Shown: positions 14,017 to 21,633 of the stretch, in pieces
Position numbering within the stretch: position 1 is the stretch's first letter
How the letters are laid out: the number at the start of each line of letters is the position of its first letter
IMG/VR virus record: IMGVR_UViG_3300025132_000290
Span: 1-24,238 of that record
Length of the DNA stretch: 24,238 bases
Origin: a virus
Strand: one strand, 5' to 3'
Notes under the pieces: generated by a model
What the model saw: only the letters and a program-made list of their open reading frames with translations
Told to the model about the DNA's origin: nothing
The model's database searches: none
Made by a program: the position numbers and the translations under genes

Positions 14017-15647
14017 CGCATCCTTCGCGCTTTATACGGGAACGCCATCCCGTTAACTTCCCACGAGGCTTGCTCCGTCGTAGGTCCAGTAATTTTGATA
14101 CAAATAGCAGCAGCGGTACCGCCAGTTCGCAACTTGGCTACATCCGTTACCTGGCTGCTTGCACCTGCCGACCAGATACCGTTGCCTGCCGTGCCGCTCT
14201 CGCCAGAACCCAACTGCCAAGTAGCAGTCCCCCAGACCGAAGAAGCCCCAGCCCTGCCAGTAATACTTACGTCGTCTGTCCGAGCAGCCGTCGAAGTGTC
14301 GTAATCATGAAAGATTTCGACACCCAACGTGCTCGTTTGTTCCGCTGAAGTAATCAGCCGAATCTGACCCCAACGTTTGCGAACAATCGGGTTCTTAGTT
14401 TTGATCCATGCTGTTTGGAAAAACGAACTAATGCCTGCAGACTCGTAAACGCTTGAATTGGTGTTGTAGATGTATCGGTCTGCGTCTGTACCGCCCGCAT
14501 CTATAGAGATCACTCGGCCAGTGTTTGCAGTCCCTCCGACCGTCCTGCCCGTAGTAGCGCCGTACAAGACGGGAGCAGCGTTCGGTGCCTGATGGGTGTT
14601 CAGAGCAGACGCATCAACATCCCACAACACCCACGAGTTGGTGGTGGGGTCAAAGACACACATGCGCCGTTCGGTGCTGTTTGTGTCGGCGTTGTAGAAG
14701 TCCAGCGAGACGTACAGCTTGTTGTTGGCCCAAGCTAGCTGCGGCGGGTTAGCAAACGTAAACCGTCCATCGTCAATAGCTGGCTTCAACTTTTCGAAGA
14801 TCCACCTCGTGTTGGTGCCGTCGTAAAGGTAAACGCCTTCTTGGTCATGCCAGAAAAACACACCGTAAGGCGTTGACACGGGACTGGACAGCGGGATGGA
14901 CCCGACCTTCTCGGACACGGTCACAAGCTGAAACGAATCACCGTCAAACCCGAACAGGGCATATGTTGAGTTAGACTTGAAGATCATCAGACGGTCGTTG
15001 TGGCCGACGATGCCTGTGATGTAGTCGCCGCCTTCGCCTTTGCCGATGTCAATAAAATCTAGGTCATCCCACTGTTCAGGCAGGTTGGCGTGAGAAAACC
15101 TGATGCGTGTCTTGTAGGCGGTGGACGACTCTACAGTGTTGCCTACCCATGCAAAGTTGTTCCAGTGAGCGACATACTGAGCGATAGGAAAGTTGCCTGC
15201 GCTGCCGTCAAGCGTCGTGCCTAGATCGTTGCCGCTGGTGCCATTGTAGTAGAACGACACTTTGTCAGCCGACACGCCGTAAAGACGGTTGTTGATAGTT
15301 ACACCGTAAGTCTTGGTGCCGTTGGTTCTGTCAGTCAGGCTGCCAGTGTCAATGTCATCAAAAACTTTGGTGCTGCTGTTGAACACATAAACTTTGGTTC
15401 CGCTGTTAGCCAGAACTTTGTTCGTGCCGTCATCGTTGTAGTACGAAAAGATGTTCTTAAAGTTTGCGCTATGATTAGCCTGATTGTACGAGGTCACGCC
15501 TTCACGCATAGCGACGCCACCACGAGGGTCAACGCTGACATTTAACAGATCAGGAGACTCGTTTTCGGCAATGTCGAACTGATCCGTGCGGTAATTCAAA
15601 CCGCCACGGAAGTCTGCCAAAGTTACCAAACTGTAGCCAGCAGCCAT
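14013..15647 (-). CDS. Tail nozzle/hub-type beta-propeller protein (544 aa)
   Basis: The N-terminus carries the pattern DFRGGLNYRTDQFDIAENES followed by PDLLNV...RGG...REG, which is typical of podoviral tail stabilisation/nozzle proteins (P22 gp10-like and phiSU10-like groups). The body has repeated beta blades with motifs such as NNRLYGVSADKVSFYYNG, HNDRLMIFKSNSTYALFG and NNKLYVSLDFYN, consistent with a beta-propeller. The end (ASWEVNGMAFPYKARRMR) is basic. It would close the short tail below the adaptor and connect to the fibres. It lies 8 nt after the adaptor gene and overlaps the first fibre gene (ATGA), the order expected for a podovirus. I am confident of the general class, less so of the exact position in the tail. 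Confidence 0.8.
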   Translation of the reverse strand: MAAGYSLVTLADFRGGLNYRTDQFDIAENESPDLLNVSVDPRGGVAMREGVTSYNQANHSANFKNIFSYYNDDGTNKVLANSGTKVYVFNSSTKVFDDIDTGSLTDRTNGTKTYGVTINNRLYGVSADKVSFYYNGTSGNDLGTTLDGSAGNFPIAQYVAHWNNFAWVGNTVESSTAYKTRIRFSHANLPEQWDDLDFIDIGKGEGGDYITGIVGHNDRLMIFKSNSTYALFGFDGDSFQLVTVSEKVGSIPLSSPVSTPYGVFFWHDQEGVYLYDGTNTRWIFEKLKPAIDDGRFTFANPPQLAWANNKLYVSLDFYNADTNSTERRMCVFDPTTNSWVLWDVDASALNTHQAPNAAPVLYGATTGRTVGGTANTGRVISIDAGGTDADRYIYNTNSSVYESAGISSFFQTAWIKTKNPIVRKRWGQIRLITSAEQTSTLGVEIFHDYDTSTAARTDDVSITGRAGASSVWGTATWQLGSGESGTAGNGIWSAGASSQVTDVAKLRTGGTAAAICIKITGPTTEQASWEVNGMAFPYKARRMR

Positions 15648-15655
15648 CTCAACCC

Positions 15656-16378
15656 CTAGAAGATCAAGCCACCAGTGTTCTGGTACCTCTTCGGGTAACG
15701 CAGATCAACTCGGTTGCGCGCACGGCTATTCAACATCATGGGCTGCGGGGCAGGCGTATCGGCGTACCGCCGAGCAAGATTGTCCAGCTCAATCTGGAAC
15801 TGTCGGTCGTACTGCGCCGCCATTGTCGGGTCTTCTTGCTGCAAGTACGCACGAGACGCTGCATAGATTGCCAACAGCGGATGGAACGGGCTGGGCAGAT
15901 CAGGTGCAATGTTGTTGCCGTTGCCGTCTAGCGTCGACGGAAAGGCGGTAGGGTTGCGGACGCCCCGAACATAAATAGTTTCTACAGCATCAGGCGTCGG
16001 GTAAAACCTGACGCTATCTCCCCAGTAAGACCAGTGAGTGGGGCTACCAGATCCCAACCCGTCCAGCGGGTTGGCAAAGTCGCCAAGGTCACGACCGACA
16101 TACTCGCAAACATCGCTGTCTGTTCGTAGAGCAAAGATCTCCCGCATGCCCTGCGTGATGCTGGTGCCAATCGTGCTCAGGGAGTAATCAGATTGCCCGC
16201 CGACAGTAGAGAACGTGGTTGAAGTCTCAAAGAACGGCCAACGTTTTTCGCTGTAAACGATGGCGTTGTAACCTTGACGGATAAACGTGTCAAGGACAGG
16301 GGTCGGGATGTCGCCGTCGCTGATGTCCAACATGCCTTGGACTTGAGTTCTGATCTGCGCCAAGGTCATGTCGCTCAT
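15656..16378 (-). CDS. Head-tail adaptor protein (240 aa)
   Basis: A helical protein beginning MSDMTLAQIRTQVQGMLDIS, followed by DTFIRQGYNAIVYSEKRWPF, the signature of phiSU10/P22 gp4-type adaptors that dock under the portal ring. A beta-rich insertion with YSLSTIGTSITQGMREIFAL, SYWGDSVRFYPTPDAVETIY and VRGVRNPTAF follows, then two more helices (FHPLLAIYAASRAYLQQEDP; YDRQFQIELDNLARRYAD). The C-terminal tail is extended. The length is in the usual range for this group. Position between the capsid region and the nozzle gene agrees. The start lies 3 nt after the preceding stop. Adaptors of this kind occur in short-tailed phages, which is a main reason to suspect podovirus morphology. Confidence 0.82.
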   Translation of the reverse strand: MSDMTLAQIRTQVQGMLDISDGDIPTPVLDTFIRQGYNAIVYSEKRWPFFETSTTFSTVGGQSDYSLSTIGTSITQGMREIFALRTDSDVCEYVGRDLGDFANPLDGLGSGSPTHWSYWGDSVRFYPTPDAVETIYVRGVRNPTAFPSTLDGNGNNIAPDLPSPFHPLLAIYAASRAYLQQEDPTMAAQYDRQFQIELDNLARRYADTPAPQPMMLNSRARNRVDLRYPKRYQNTGGLIF

Positions 16379-16381
16379 GGA

Positions 16382-16633
16382 CTATCCAGCTTCTCGGTGG
16401 AAGACACATACAGAATCGCCCTCTAGGGGGCGGCCCTTGCATGGATCTCCGTTTTTCTTTGTTGCTGAGCAGCTACTTGATTCGGTAGCTGCAGCGGTAA
16501 ACACAGGCTGCATAGGTTGTATGTTGCGGCCTGCTGCAAAGTCAGGAACTTGAATATCGGCTTCAATACCGTCGTGTGGTTGCCCTGCTGGGCGCACATT
16601 CTTGCCGTAACCGATTGCTAGTTCTCTTCCCAT
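16382..16633 (-). CDS. Small Cys/His (zinc-binding-like) protein in the head module
   Basis: An 83-aa protein whose first 50 residues are extended and Gly/Pro/Ala-rich. The C-terminus holds C55-x9-C65-x10-C76-x2-H79 (SCSATKKNGDPCKG, then DSVCVFH). The pattern C.A..K.G.PC......G...C..H recurs in many phage and plasmid proteins and looks like a small zinc-binding knuckle, as in some DNA-binding or terminase-associated proteins. The ribosome site is AAAGAGG before ATG 16633. It follows the capsid gene after a hairpin and precedes the adaptor. It may be a minor head protein or a DNA-contacting factor; the sequence does not decide. Confidence 0.7.
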   Translation of the reverse strand: MGRELAIGYGKNVRPAGQPHDGIEADIQVPDFAAGRNIQPMQPVFTAAATESSSCSATKKNGDPCKGRPLEGDSVCVFHREAG

Positions 16634-16651
16634 AAAACCTCTTTAACAGCA

Positions 16652-16676
16652 GGGGAGGAGCCGTGTGCTCCTCCCC
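16652..16676 (-). terminator. Stable hairpin downstream of the capsid gene
   Basis: GGGGAGGAGC and GCTCCTCCCC form a perfect 10-bp stem with a 5-nt loop, 13 nt after the capsid stop and before the Cys/His gene. No U-tract follows (TGCTGTTAAAG), so full termination is unlikely. Partial termination or protection of the abundant capsid mRNA 3' end is more plausible. Confidence 0.6.
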
Positions 16677-16689
16677 CAACTGTCATCTA

Positions 16690-17715
16690 TCAGGCGTCAA
16701 GGACGTTGTCCAAGAAGCCCTGACGGGCACGGTTGCTAATGGTAAGCTGCCCGTAGCACAGGATCTGCGAGAACACAGAGTCCTGATTGGTGGGCCGCAC
16801 AAACGGGGTCGGCTTGAACCAAACGTCCGAGTGAGCGACGAGCTGGATGTACTTGGTGTTCAGCATGTACACACGGCCAGAACCAGAGTGGTTCGACTGG
16901 TCGGTACCAGCGGGGCAGTCGTCATCAAACACGACAGGAGCGCCCTTGAACATAAGGTTCTGGAAGCCCGAGTTTGCCATGTCAGTGTCGGTGTAACGGA
17001 CGTTGCTGGTAAGCAGCGCCTCGTACGCCTCGTAACCCTGCTGGCTGGTCATGATGATGGTCGGCTGATCGTTACCCACCGAAACGGTGTTGTACAGCGT
17101 ACCCATAGCCGCAAGCGACAGGTTGCCGCTGTTGGTCGTGTGGTCCGTGACGGTCGAACGCCACCAAGCGTTGTCCGAGTCCGACGAGTCAATGCCGCCG
17201 ATGGTACGAAGACGGGTTTGAGCAGCACCGTTGGAGTTGGTGACAGCGCCATCTTGCACGAGGTTGCCGATGCCGTTCCAGTCCTTCTGGGTGTTGCCTT
17301 CGCCGTTGCTGAACAACATGGCGTTCATGTTGCTGATCACAGTTTCCTGCGCCTGGAAGATCTTGCCTTCCAGCAGGTCAATGATCTGCTCTTCGCCGTT
17401 GTTCTTGGCTTCTTCGATACCGCTGATGGTAACGGTCACCGCATACTGACCCCAGTCGTATTCGGCGGCGGTCATGCCGTCCGAAGCCGTGGTCGAAATG
17501 GTGTCGGTGCCCGAGTACGAAGCGGCAGTACCGTTGGTCTTGCCAAGGACAGGAACAACAATCTTGGCACCGCCACCAATTCGACGCATGGTCTGACCAT
17601 TGGTCAGTGCGTAGAACAGCGGACGAGCCGAGAAAATGTTGTCGGTAAGCCGAGGGACATAGTTTTTCAGCGTCGTTGAGAGAATCTCATCGAAGCTAGA
17701 GTTGCCGAAAGCCAT
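16690..17715 (-). CDS. Major capsid protein, HK97-fold type
   Basis: A 341-aa protein starting MAFGNSSFDEILSTTLKNYV. Landmarks of a common capsid family are TMRRIGGGAKIVVPVL, then KTNGTAASYSGTDTI with WGQYAVTVTISGIEEAKNNG, and EEQIIDLLEGKIFQAQETVI with NMNAMLFSNG, covering the N-arm, E-loop and spine helix of the HK97 fold. The C-terminal half has the P-domain-like IIMTSQQGYEAYEALLTSNV and APVVFDDDCPAG. No protease cleavage site or separate protease gene is evident. AAGGAG precedes the ATG. It follows the scaffold gene by 17 nt, and a hairpin lies after its stop. The order portal, scaffold, capsid is classical. I am confident of the assignment; the family name is from memory. Confidence 0.92.
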   Translation of the reverse strand: MAFGNSSFDEILSTTLKNYVPRLTDNIFSARPLFYALTNGQTMRRIGGGAKIVVPVLGKTNGTAASYSGTDTISTTASDGMTAAEYDWGQYAVTVTISGIEEAKNNGEEQIIDLLEGKIFQAQETVISNMNAMLFSNGEGNTQKDWNGIGNLVQDGAVTNSNGAAQTRLRTIGGIDSSDSDNAWWRSTVTDHTTNSGNLSLAAMGTLYNTVSVGNDQPTIIMTSQQGYEAYEALLTSNVRYTDTDMANSGFQNLMFKGAPVVFDDDCPAGTDQSNHSGSGRVYMLNTKYIQLVAHSDVWFKPTPFVRPTNQDSVFSQILCYGQLTISNRARQGFLDNVLDA

Positions 17716-17732
17716 GATGGCTCCTTAGTGAA

Positions 17733-18446
17733 TCAAGTGGTCATTTGCTTTTTTGCAAGAGCAAAGGCTTCACGCAAAGAAGTCACCTTGGTATCCGAAA
17801 CTTCAGGCTGGGTTCCCGCCTGGGTTGACCCGCCAGGAGCCACTACTGACGCATCCCGCTTCTTGTCCGTAATGTCCTGATCTTGCCGCAGCTTGTCTGC
17901 GGTGGACTTCACGTCGTTGAATTGCCAATGCGTGTACGCCGCTTCAAGATTCGTAATCTTGTTCGTTACGGCGTGGTGTAGAAGATCCTGTTTGTCGAAG
18001 TCTCCGTACCGTTCCTTCAGTTGATCTACTTCTTTGTCTACTTGCTGGAGACGGGCAGCTCGCTCCTGCGCTTCGATCTTGCGCTCAAGCTCAGCCAACT
18101 TCTTGTCAGAAGGGTCCATTTCGTCCCAGCCAGACTCTTCAGTCTGTCCAGAACTCATGTTGATACCAAATGTCTGAGCCAAAGTGCCAAGAGTCCCCTC
18201 TGGATCATTTTCCAGAGCAGACACGATTGCTTCGGCTTGCTGCAAACGTTCCCGTTCGCTGGCTACCTCTTGCGTCTTGCGGGTATAATCCGCTTGCCGT
18301 TGGTAACCTTTTTGAAGCTCATCAAGGGTGACCTGTTGTTCTTCACCGTCAATCTTGACGGTGTAGCTAGGTTCCTCACTTGCTTCGGTTGAAACTTCCG
18401 AGGTATCCACGGACGTGGGTTCAGTTGCTTCGGTTTCTTCGGACAC
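17733..18446 (-). CDS. Capsid scaffolding protein (237 aa)
   Basis: An acidic, helical protein. The N-terminus is a Glu/Thr/Ser-rich disordered tail, then a short beta part YTVKIDGEEQQVTLDELQKG. Next comes YQRQADYTRKTQEVASERER, a motif often seen in phage scaffold proteins, and a coiled coil (KLAELERKIEAQERAARLQQ onward). The C-terminus SLREAFALAKKQMTT is basic and amphipathic, as in scaffolds that bind the capsid protein by their end. It starts with GTG at 18446, supported by AGGAGG six bases upstream. It lies between portal and capsid genes, the expected place, and element E precedes it. Confidence 0.88.
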   Translation of the reverse strand: MSEETEATEPTSVDTSEVSTEASEEPSYTVKIDGEEQQVTLDELQKGYQRQADYTRKTQEVASERERLQQAEAIVSALENDPEGTLGTLAQTFGINMSSGQTEESGWDEMDPSDKKLAELERKIEAQERAARLQQVDKEVDQLKERYGDFDKQDLLHHAVTNKITNLEAAYTHWQFNDVKSTADKLRQDQDITDKKRDASVVAPGGSTQAGTQPEVSDTKVTSLREAFALAKKQMTT

Positions 18447-18480
18447 TATGATCCTCCTAAGGAATCTTCGAAAAGGTGTT

Positions 18481-18506
18481 CCTAAGATTAATGTGAACTA
18501 TGTCCC
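18481..18506 (-). promoter_or_regulatory. Regulatory element E: GGGACAT-N11-TTAGGA block
   Basis: GGGACAT (18506-18500) begins two bases after the portal stop (TAG) and is followed after 11 nt by ATCTTAGGAA (18488-18479), in register with the other copies. Here the TAGG block is not the ribosome site; that lies about 25 nt further (AGGAGG at 18457-18452). An ordinary sigma-70-like pair overlaps it: TTGTAG, 17 nt, TAATCT (18513 to 18485). It would drive scaffold and capsid expression. Confidence 0.55.
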
Positions 18507-18507
18507 A

Positions 18508-20391
18508 CTACAAGGACGGTAGCTCCATGCCCATCTGCCCTTGAAGCTGCGCTAGCAGTTCGGGAGGCACCCCTCCAGTCGGAGCAAACGCTCCTTCTGG
18601 GGCTTGAGGGATTGGTGCGCCGCCCATTCCAGGCGGCATTGGCGCTCCCTGCGGGGGCACTGGACCGCCACCAGGCTCTTGGCCTGGTTGCGGCTGCGGT
18701 GCTTGTCCCATAAGGAACTTCTCGGGATCTTTGACCCCGAAACCATCTTCAAGAACGTGCCGTGCCAAAGCAGCAGGGTCAATAACCGTGCCAACCAACG
18801 GCGCAACAGCGTTCAACAACGAAACAGCTTGCTGACGACGAATCGTGTCGTTCATCGGCTGGGTAGAACCAGCCTGCACAACAAAGTCGTACTCGCCAAC
18901 AATTTCTTCACGACCATACGGAATAAACAAGTCTTCGCCACGCGCATCAGCAACTCGTGCCATCGCTTCACCAGTCATAAACTGCTGAAGAATCTGCACA
19001 ACACGCCTCGCTACCTGAGCGATACTGATCTCAATGATCGCTAGTTTGTCTGCCGCACGAGCGTTAGCGGCGTCAGCAATAATCGACGCTTCCGTTGCAG
19101 TGCGTCGAATCTCAGGCATAGCACCACGGGCATACTCAGAAACGCCTGATACCGTGTTGATGTCGTTTGCGATGATGTTGGAGTAGTTGTAGATCTCTGC
19201 CGACAGCGGAACCTGCGGCAACGGCATCACAACCTGATCCAACGGCTTGTTCTCATCAATAACAGGCACAAAGCGTCCGTCGTCTTCGGACTCCAACGCT
19301 TCACGGCCTGCAGGACCAAACGACCGTTCGTGATACAAATACTTGCGTGCGTATCGTTTACGATCGTTCATCAACTGGCTACGAGTCTTGTCCAACTCTA
19401 GCTGCAACGGTTCGATCGCTTCTAGATCACCCATCGGATAGAAGTGGTCGGGGATGTCGTAGTTGCGGAGCATGACGAACGGATGCCCGTATGCGTACGG
19501 CATTGCGACTGGGTCAACCAAAAACTCGTCCGCACCCTCGGCATACACGGACAACGTGTTGTCCATAATGTCGTAGTATTCCCACAAGACGACTTGGTCT
19601 TCCAAATACTGAACTTTGTCGTCGTTAGGGTTCTCATTGTAAATGTCGGTGCCGTAGTTCATTACCAGCTTTTTGCGAGCTGATGGCTTGTAACGTCGAT
19701 CTTTTTCTACTTCTTCAAGTGGCCGCACAATCCGTTGTGCGATCCAACGTGCGTCTTCCATGCAGGTAGCTGCAGGATCAACGTAAACATCAAAGACACT
19801 GATTCGTTCTACGAACGGCTGATCTTCAACGATTCGCATTTCTGTTGAGGGAATGCTGGCAACGATGTCGTCAAACGATGGCGGTTCAACGCCATCCATG
19901 AAACTTTCGACAGCAATCTGGTCGATCTCGTTCATGGCCGAGTCGATCATTTCTTCTCGGGCAAGTTCCCCGATGCTTTGTTCTTGCTCTACGAACTTCC
20001 ATCCCACTTTGAGCCAGCCATGTCCAAAGACCAGAAAGTCTTTGACGGCCCGACGGAACGGGGTGCGGTAGTCGTGATGTTTCCACAGGTGGTTGACCAC
20101 GGCTTCTACGAACATGGCCCGTTTGGCGTCTTCAGGCTTGTTGGCTTGGACGACAACCTTGGGATAGTTGACGGCTACGGAAGGCGCAATGACGTTGATT
20201 GTTGAAAACGCAAGGTTTACAGCGATTAGATCGCCGCTGTCTTGCATGTATTCAGGGAAGTGCTGTCCACGGTAAAGATCTGACAGGCGCAGCCAGTTGT
20301 CGTCAAACTGTTCGTCTTGACGCCAACGCTGGCACTTGTCGATCTTGTCCTTGTACTGTTCCAACCTGTCACGGCGCGACTTCCGAGCCAT
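18508..20391 (-). CDS. Portal protein (627 aa)
   Basis: The dodecameric ring at the special vertex through which DNA enters and leaves. The N-terminus is basic (MARKSRRDRLEQYKDKID), then LYRGQHFPEYMQDSGDLIAV and INVIAPSVAVNYPKV. The helical core shows FRRAVKDFLVFGHGWLKVGW, RISVFDVYVDPAATCMEDAR and the stem/crown-type segment NDINTVSGVSEYARGAMPEI with TATEASIIADAANARAADKL, all typical of portals of short-tailed and related phages. The C-terminus is a Pro/Gly/Gln-rich tail from about 555 that is likely disordered. The length fits. The ATG lies one base after the preceding stop. It is followed by scaffold and capsid genes, which supports the call. Confidence 0.92.
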   Translation of the reverse strand: MARKSRRDRLEQYKDKIDKCQRWRQDEQFDDNWLRLSDLYRGQHFPEYMQDSGDLIAVNLAFSTINVIAPSVAVNYPKVVVQANKPEDAKRAMFVEAVVNHLWKHHDYRTPFRRAVKDFLVFGHGWLKVGWKFVEQEQSIGELAREEMIDSAMNEIDQIAVESFMDGVEPPSFDDIVASIPSTEMRIVEDQPFVERISVFDVYVDPAATCMEDARWIAQRIVRPLEEVEKDRRYKPSARKKLVMNYGTDIYNENPNDDKVQYLEDQVVLWEYYDIMDNTLSVYAEGADEFLVDPVAMPYAYGHPFVMLRNYDIPDHFYPMGDLEAIEPLQLELDKTRSQLMNDRKRYARKYLYHERSFGPAGREALESEDDGRFVPVIDENKPLDQVVMPLPQVPLSAEIYNYSNIIANDINTVSGVSEYARGAMPEIRRTATEASIIADAANARAADKLAIIEISIAQVARRVVQILQQFMTGEAMARVADARGEDLFIPYGREEIVGEYDFVVQAGSTQPMNDTIRRQQAVSLLNAVAPLVGTVIDPAALARHVLEDGFGVKDPEKFLMGQAPQPQPGQEPGGGPVPPQGAPMPPGMGGAPIPQAPEGAFAPTGGVPPELLAQLQGQMGMELPSL

Positions 20392-20392
20392 G

Positions 20393-20650
20393 TCAAACCC
20401 TCTCTATGTTGCGCCCCTGAGACTGGGCTTCTGCAACCACTTTGGTTTCACGCTCACGGTTTGTGAGGTGTTGCTCGTCAGTAGGAAGCATTGCCCGAAA
20501 GCCACGTCCAGTTGACACCTGCAAAGAGTTCAACCGCACCCAACGCTCGTAAATCTCGTCAAGCTCAGACTTGGAGATGGCTTCGCCCTTCTCCCGTCGC
20601 ATATGTTCGCAAAACTCGTCATACGACAAGTTCTTCGGGATAATCGCCAT
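20393..20650 (-). CDS. Small hypothetical protein upstream of portal (85 aa)
   Basis: It starts MAIIPKNLSYDEFCEHMRRE two bases after the stop of the 91-aa gene and ends one base before the portal ATG, so it is translated in a tight chain. It is mostly helical and charged (SKSELDEIYERWVRLNSLQV), with no membrane segment, signal or catalytic motif. The C-terminal part (RERETKVVAEAQSQGRNIER) may be a coiled coil. I do not recognise it. Position just before the portal is often used by small head-assembly or packaging-related proteins in phages of this kind. Confidence 0.7.
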   Translation of the reverse strand: MAIIPKNLSYDEFCEHMRREKGEAISKSELDEIYERWVRLNSLQVSTGRGFRAMLPTDEQHLTNRERETKVVAEAQSQGRNIERV

Positions 20651-20652
20651 TA

Positions 20653-20928
20653 TCAGGCGTCGCTACCAGCAGCGTTGAAGGAAGCAGCGCGCTCGACAGA
20701 ACCAGTCGTGCCATGCTGCTGTTCAGGGGTGTTGCGAGGAGCAACGCCCTCGCCACGGTCGCCAGTAACGCCAGCATACTTGGGGTCAGCGGTGCGGTAA
20801 GTAGCACGATTCGGGCTGCCAGCAGCGTCACCAATCGGGTTGGTAACGACAGACTTGCCACGAGCCATCGTGTTGTTGCCACCACCAACATCGGTAGTGC
20901 CATTCGTGTGCGAAACAAACTTAGCCAT
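20653..20928 (-). CDS. Gly/Thr/Asn-rich hypothetical protein (91 aa)
   Basis: It starts MAKFVSHTNGTTDVGGGNNT. The whole protein is polar, rich in Gly, Thr, Asn and Ala, with almost no hydrophobic core, so it may be largely disordered or fold only on a partner. AGGAGT lies upstream of ATG 20928. It is the first ORF of the unit headed by element C, between the terminase nuclease ORF and the portal module. A minor head or decoration protein is possible. There is no family I can name. Confidence 0.65.
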   Translation of the reverse strand: MAKFVSHTNGTTDVGGGNNTMARGKSVVTNPIGDAAGSPNRATYRTADPKYAGVTGDRGEGVAPRNTPEQQHGTTGSVERAASFNAAGSDA

Positions 20929-20948
20929 GAGTATTACTCCTAAAGGTA

Positions 20949-20973
20949 CCTAATAGATAGATGTGCGTGTCCC
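20949..20973 (-). promoter_or_regulatory. Regulatory element C: GGGACAC-N11-TATTAGG
   Basis: GGGACAC (20973-20967) and TATTAGG (20955-20949) with an 11-nt spacer straddle the end of the terminase nuclease ORF; the TAG of TATTAGG is its stop codon. The ribosome site for the next gene is separate (AGGAGT near 20940). GTGCGT and ACGCAC flank GGGAC as a 6-bp stem (20963-20979), placing the conserved core in a loop. Confidence 0.5.
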
Positions 20974-21633
20974 ACGCACATTTCGTGCCCCGATTTGGTT
21001 GTTGTTCCTAACGGGAGCATCTGTTGCAAGACGGGCAAACCAGTCGACCGTCCAATAATCGTCGTTATCTTGAACATACTCGGGTTCATGAGCGTACTTA
21101 CGCATTTGGTTAGCAAGCGCTAACGCCATTACACGGTCATCGTAGGGAGATCCCGACATGCCGCCTCGTTCGTTGCGGACAAACGTCCGCAACTCAGCCA
21201 ACGTATGACGGTCATAGATCGTTAGCTCAAAATTTCGCAGCGCAGACGACAGCTCGTCAATCATCAACGGCTTTGACGTTCTTGTAGTCTTCCAACCAAA
21301 CTCTTGCCCCACCGTATTTGTCACACTGTTAAGCTGGCGACGGCGGTACAACTTGGGATACCCCAAGTGTCGCAACTCGGTAATCGTTGTGAGGCCGTGG
21401 TTGTTGGACTCTACGCAGCACAAAGCAGCGTTGTACCACAACCCCACCGCATAGACTTCTTCAGCTAGCAAGTCGGGTGCAATGTGGCCGTGCCAGATAG
21501 CGCTTTGCTCTCCAGTGCCGACATCTAGCACTTGAATCACGCTGTAGTCGCCGTGACCAAGGCCCTCAGCCGTGTCTACGCCCAAAACGTAGGCGTGATG
21601 CAACTCTGGGTACTGCCAAACCTCAAAACTCAT
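20950..21633 (-). CDS. terL: Terminase large subunit, nuclease part (separate ORF)
   Basis: A 227-aa RNase H-fold nuclease that cuts the DNA concatemer at packaging. Landmarks are YVLGVDTAEGLGHGDYSV (first catalytic Asp, D20), CCVESNNHG (E75) and YDDRVMALALANQM (D165/D166), the acid triad of terminase nuclease domains. In most phages this domain is the C-terminal half of one 450-600-aa protein; here it starts with its own ATG in a different frame, overlapping the ATPase ORF by ATGA. The first residues (FEVWQYPELHHAYVLG) match the normal linker-to-nuclease transition, so no domain is missing. Either two subunits assemble, a frameshift joins them, or the assembly has an indel. The C-terminus is a basic tail. 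Confidence 0.88.
   Translation of the reverse strand: MSFEVWQYPELHHAYVLGVDTAEGLGHGDYSVIQVLDVGTGEQSAIWHGHIAPDLLAEEVYAVGLWYNAALCCVESNNHGLTTITELRHLGYPKLYRRRQLNSVTNTVGQEFGWKTTRTSKPLMIDELSSALRNFELTIYDRHTLAELRTFVRNERGGMSGSPYDDRVMALALANQMRKYAHEPEYVQDNDDYWTVDWFARLATDAPVRNNNQIGARNVRGTRTSIY

Noticed and set aside
16663-17679. Long plus-strand ORF of 338 codons antisense to the capsid gene
   Set aside because: It mirrors the capsid gene's codon pattern, has low-complexity Val/Arg/His composition, no ribosome site or family resemblance, and the minus-strand product is clearly a capsid protein.
18703-18709. Another TGGGACA heptamer, inside the portal gene
   Set aside because: It is in the middle of coding sequence and is not followed by a TAGG block at 10-11 nt, so it is treated as a chance match.
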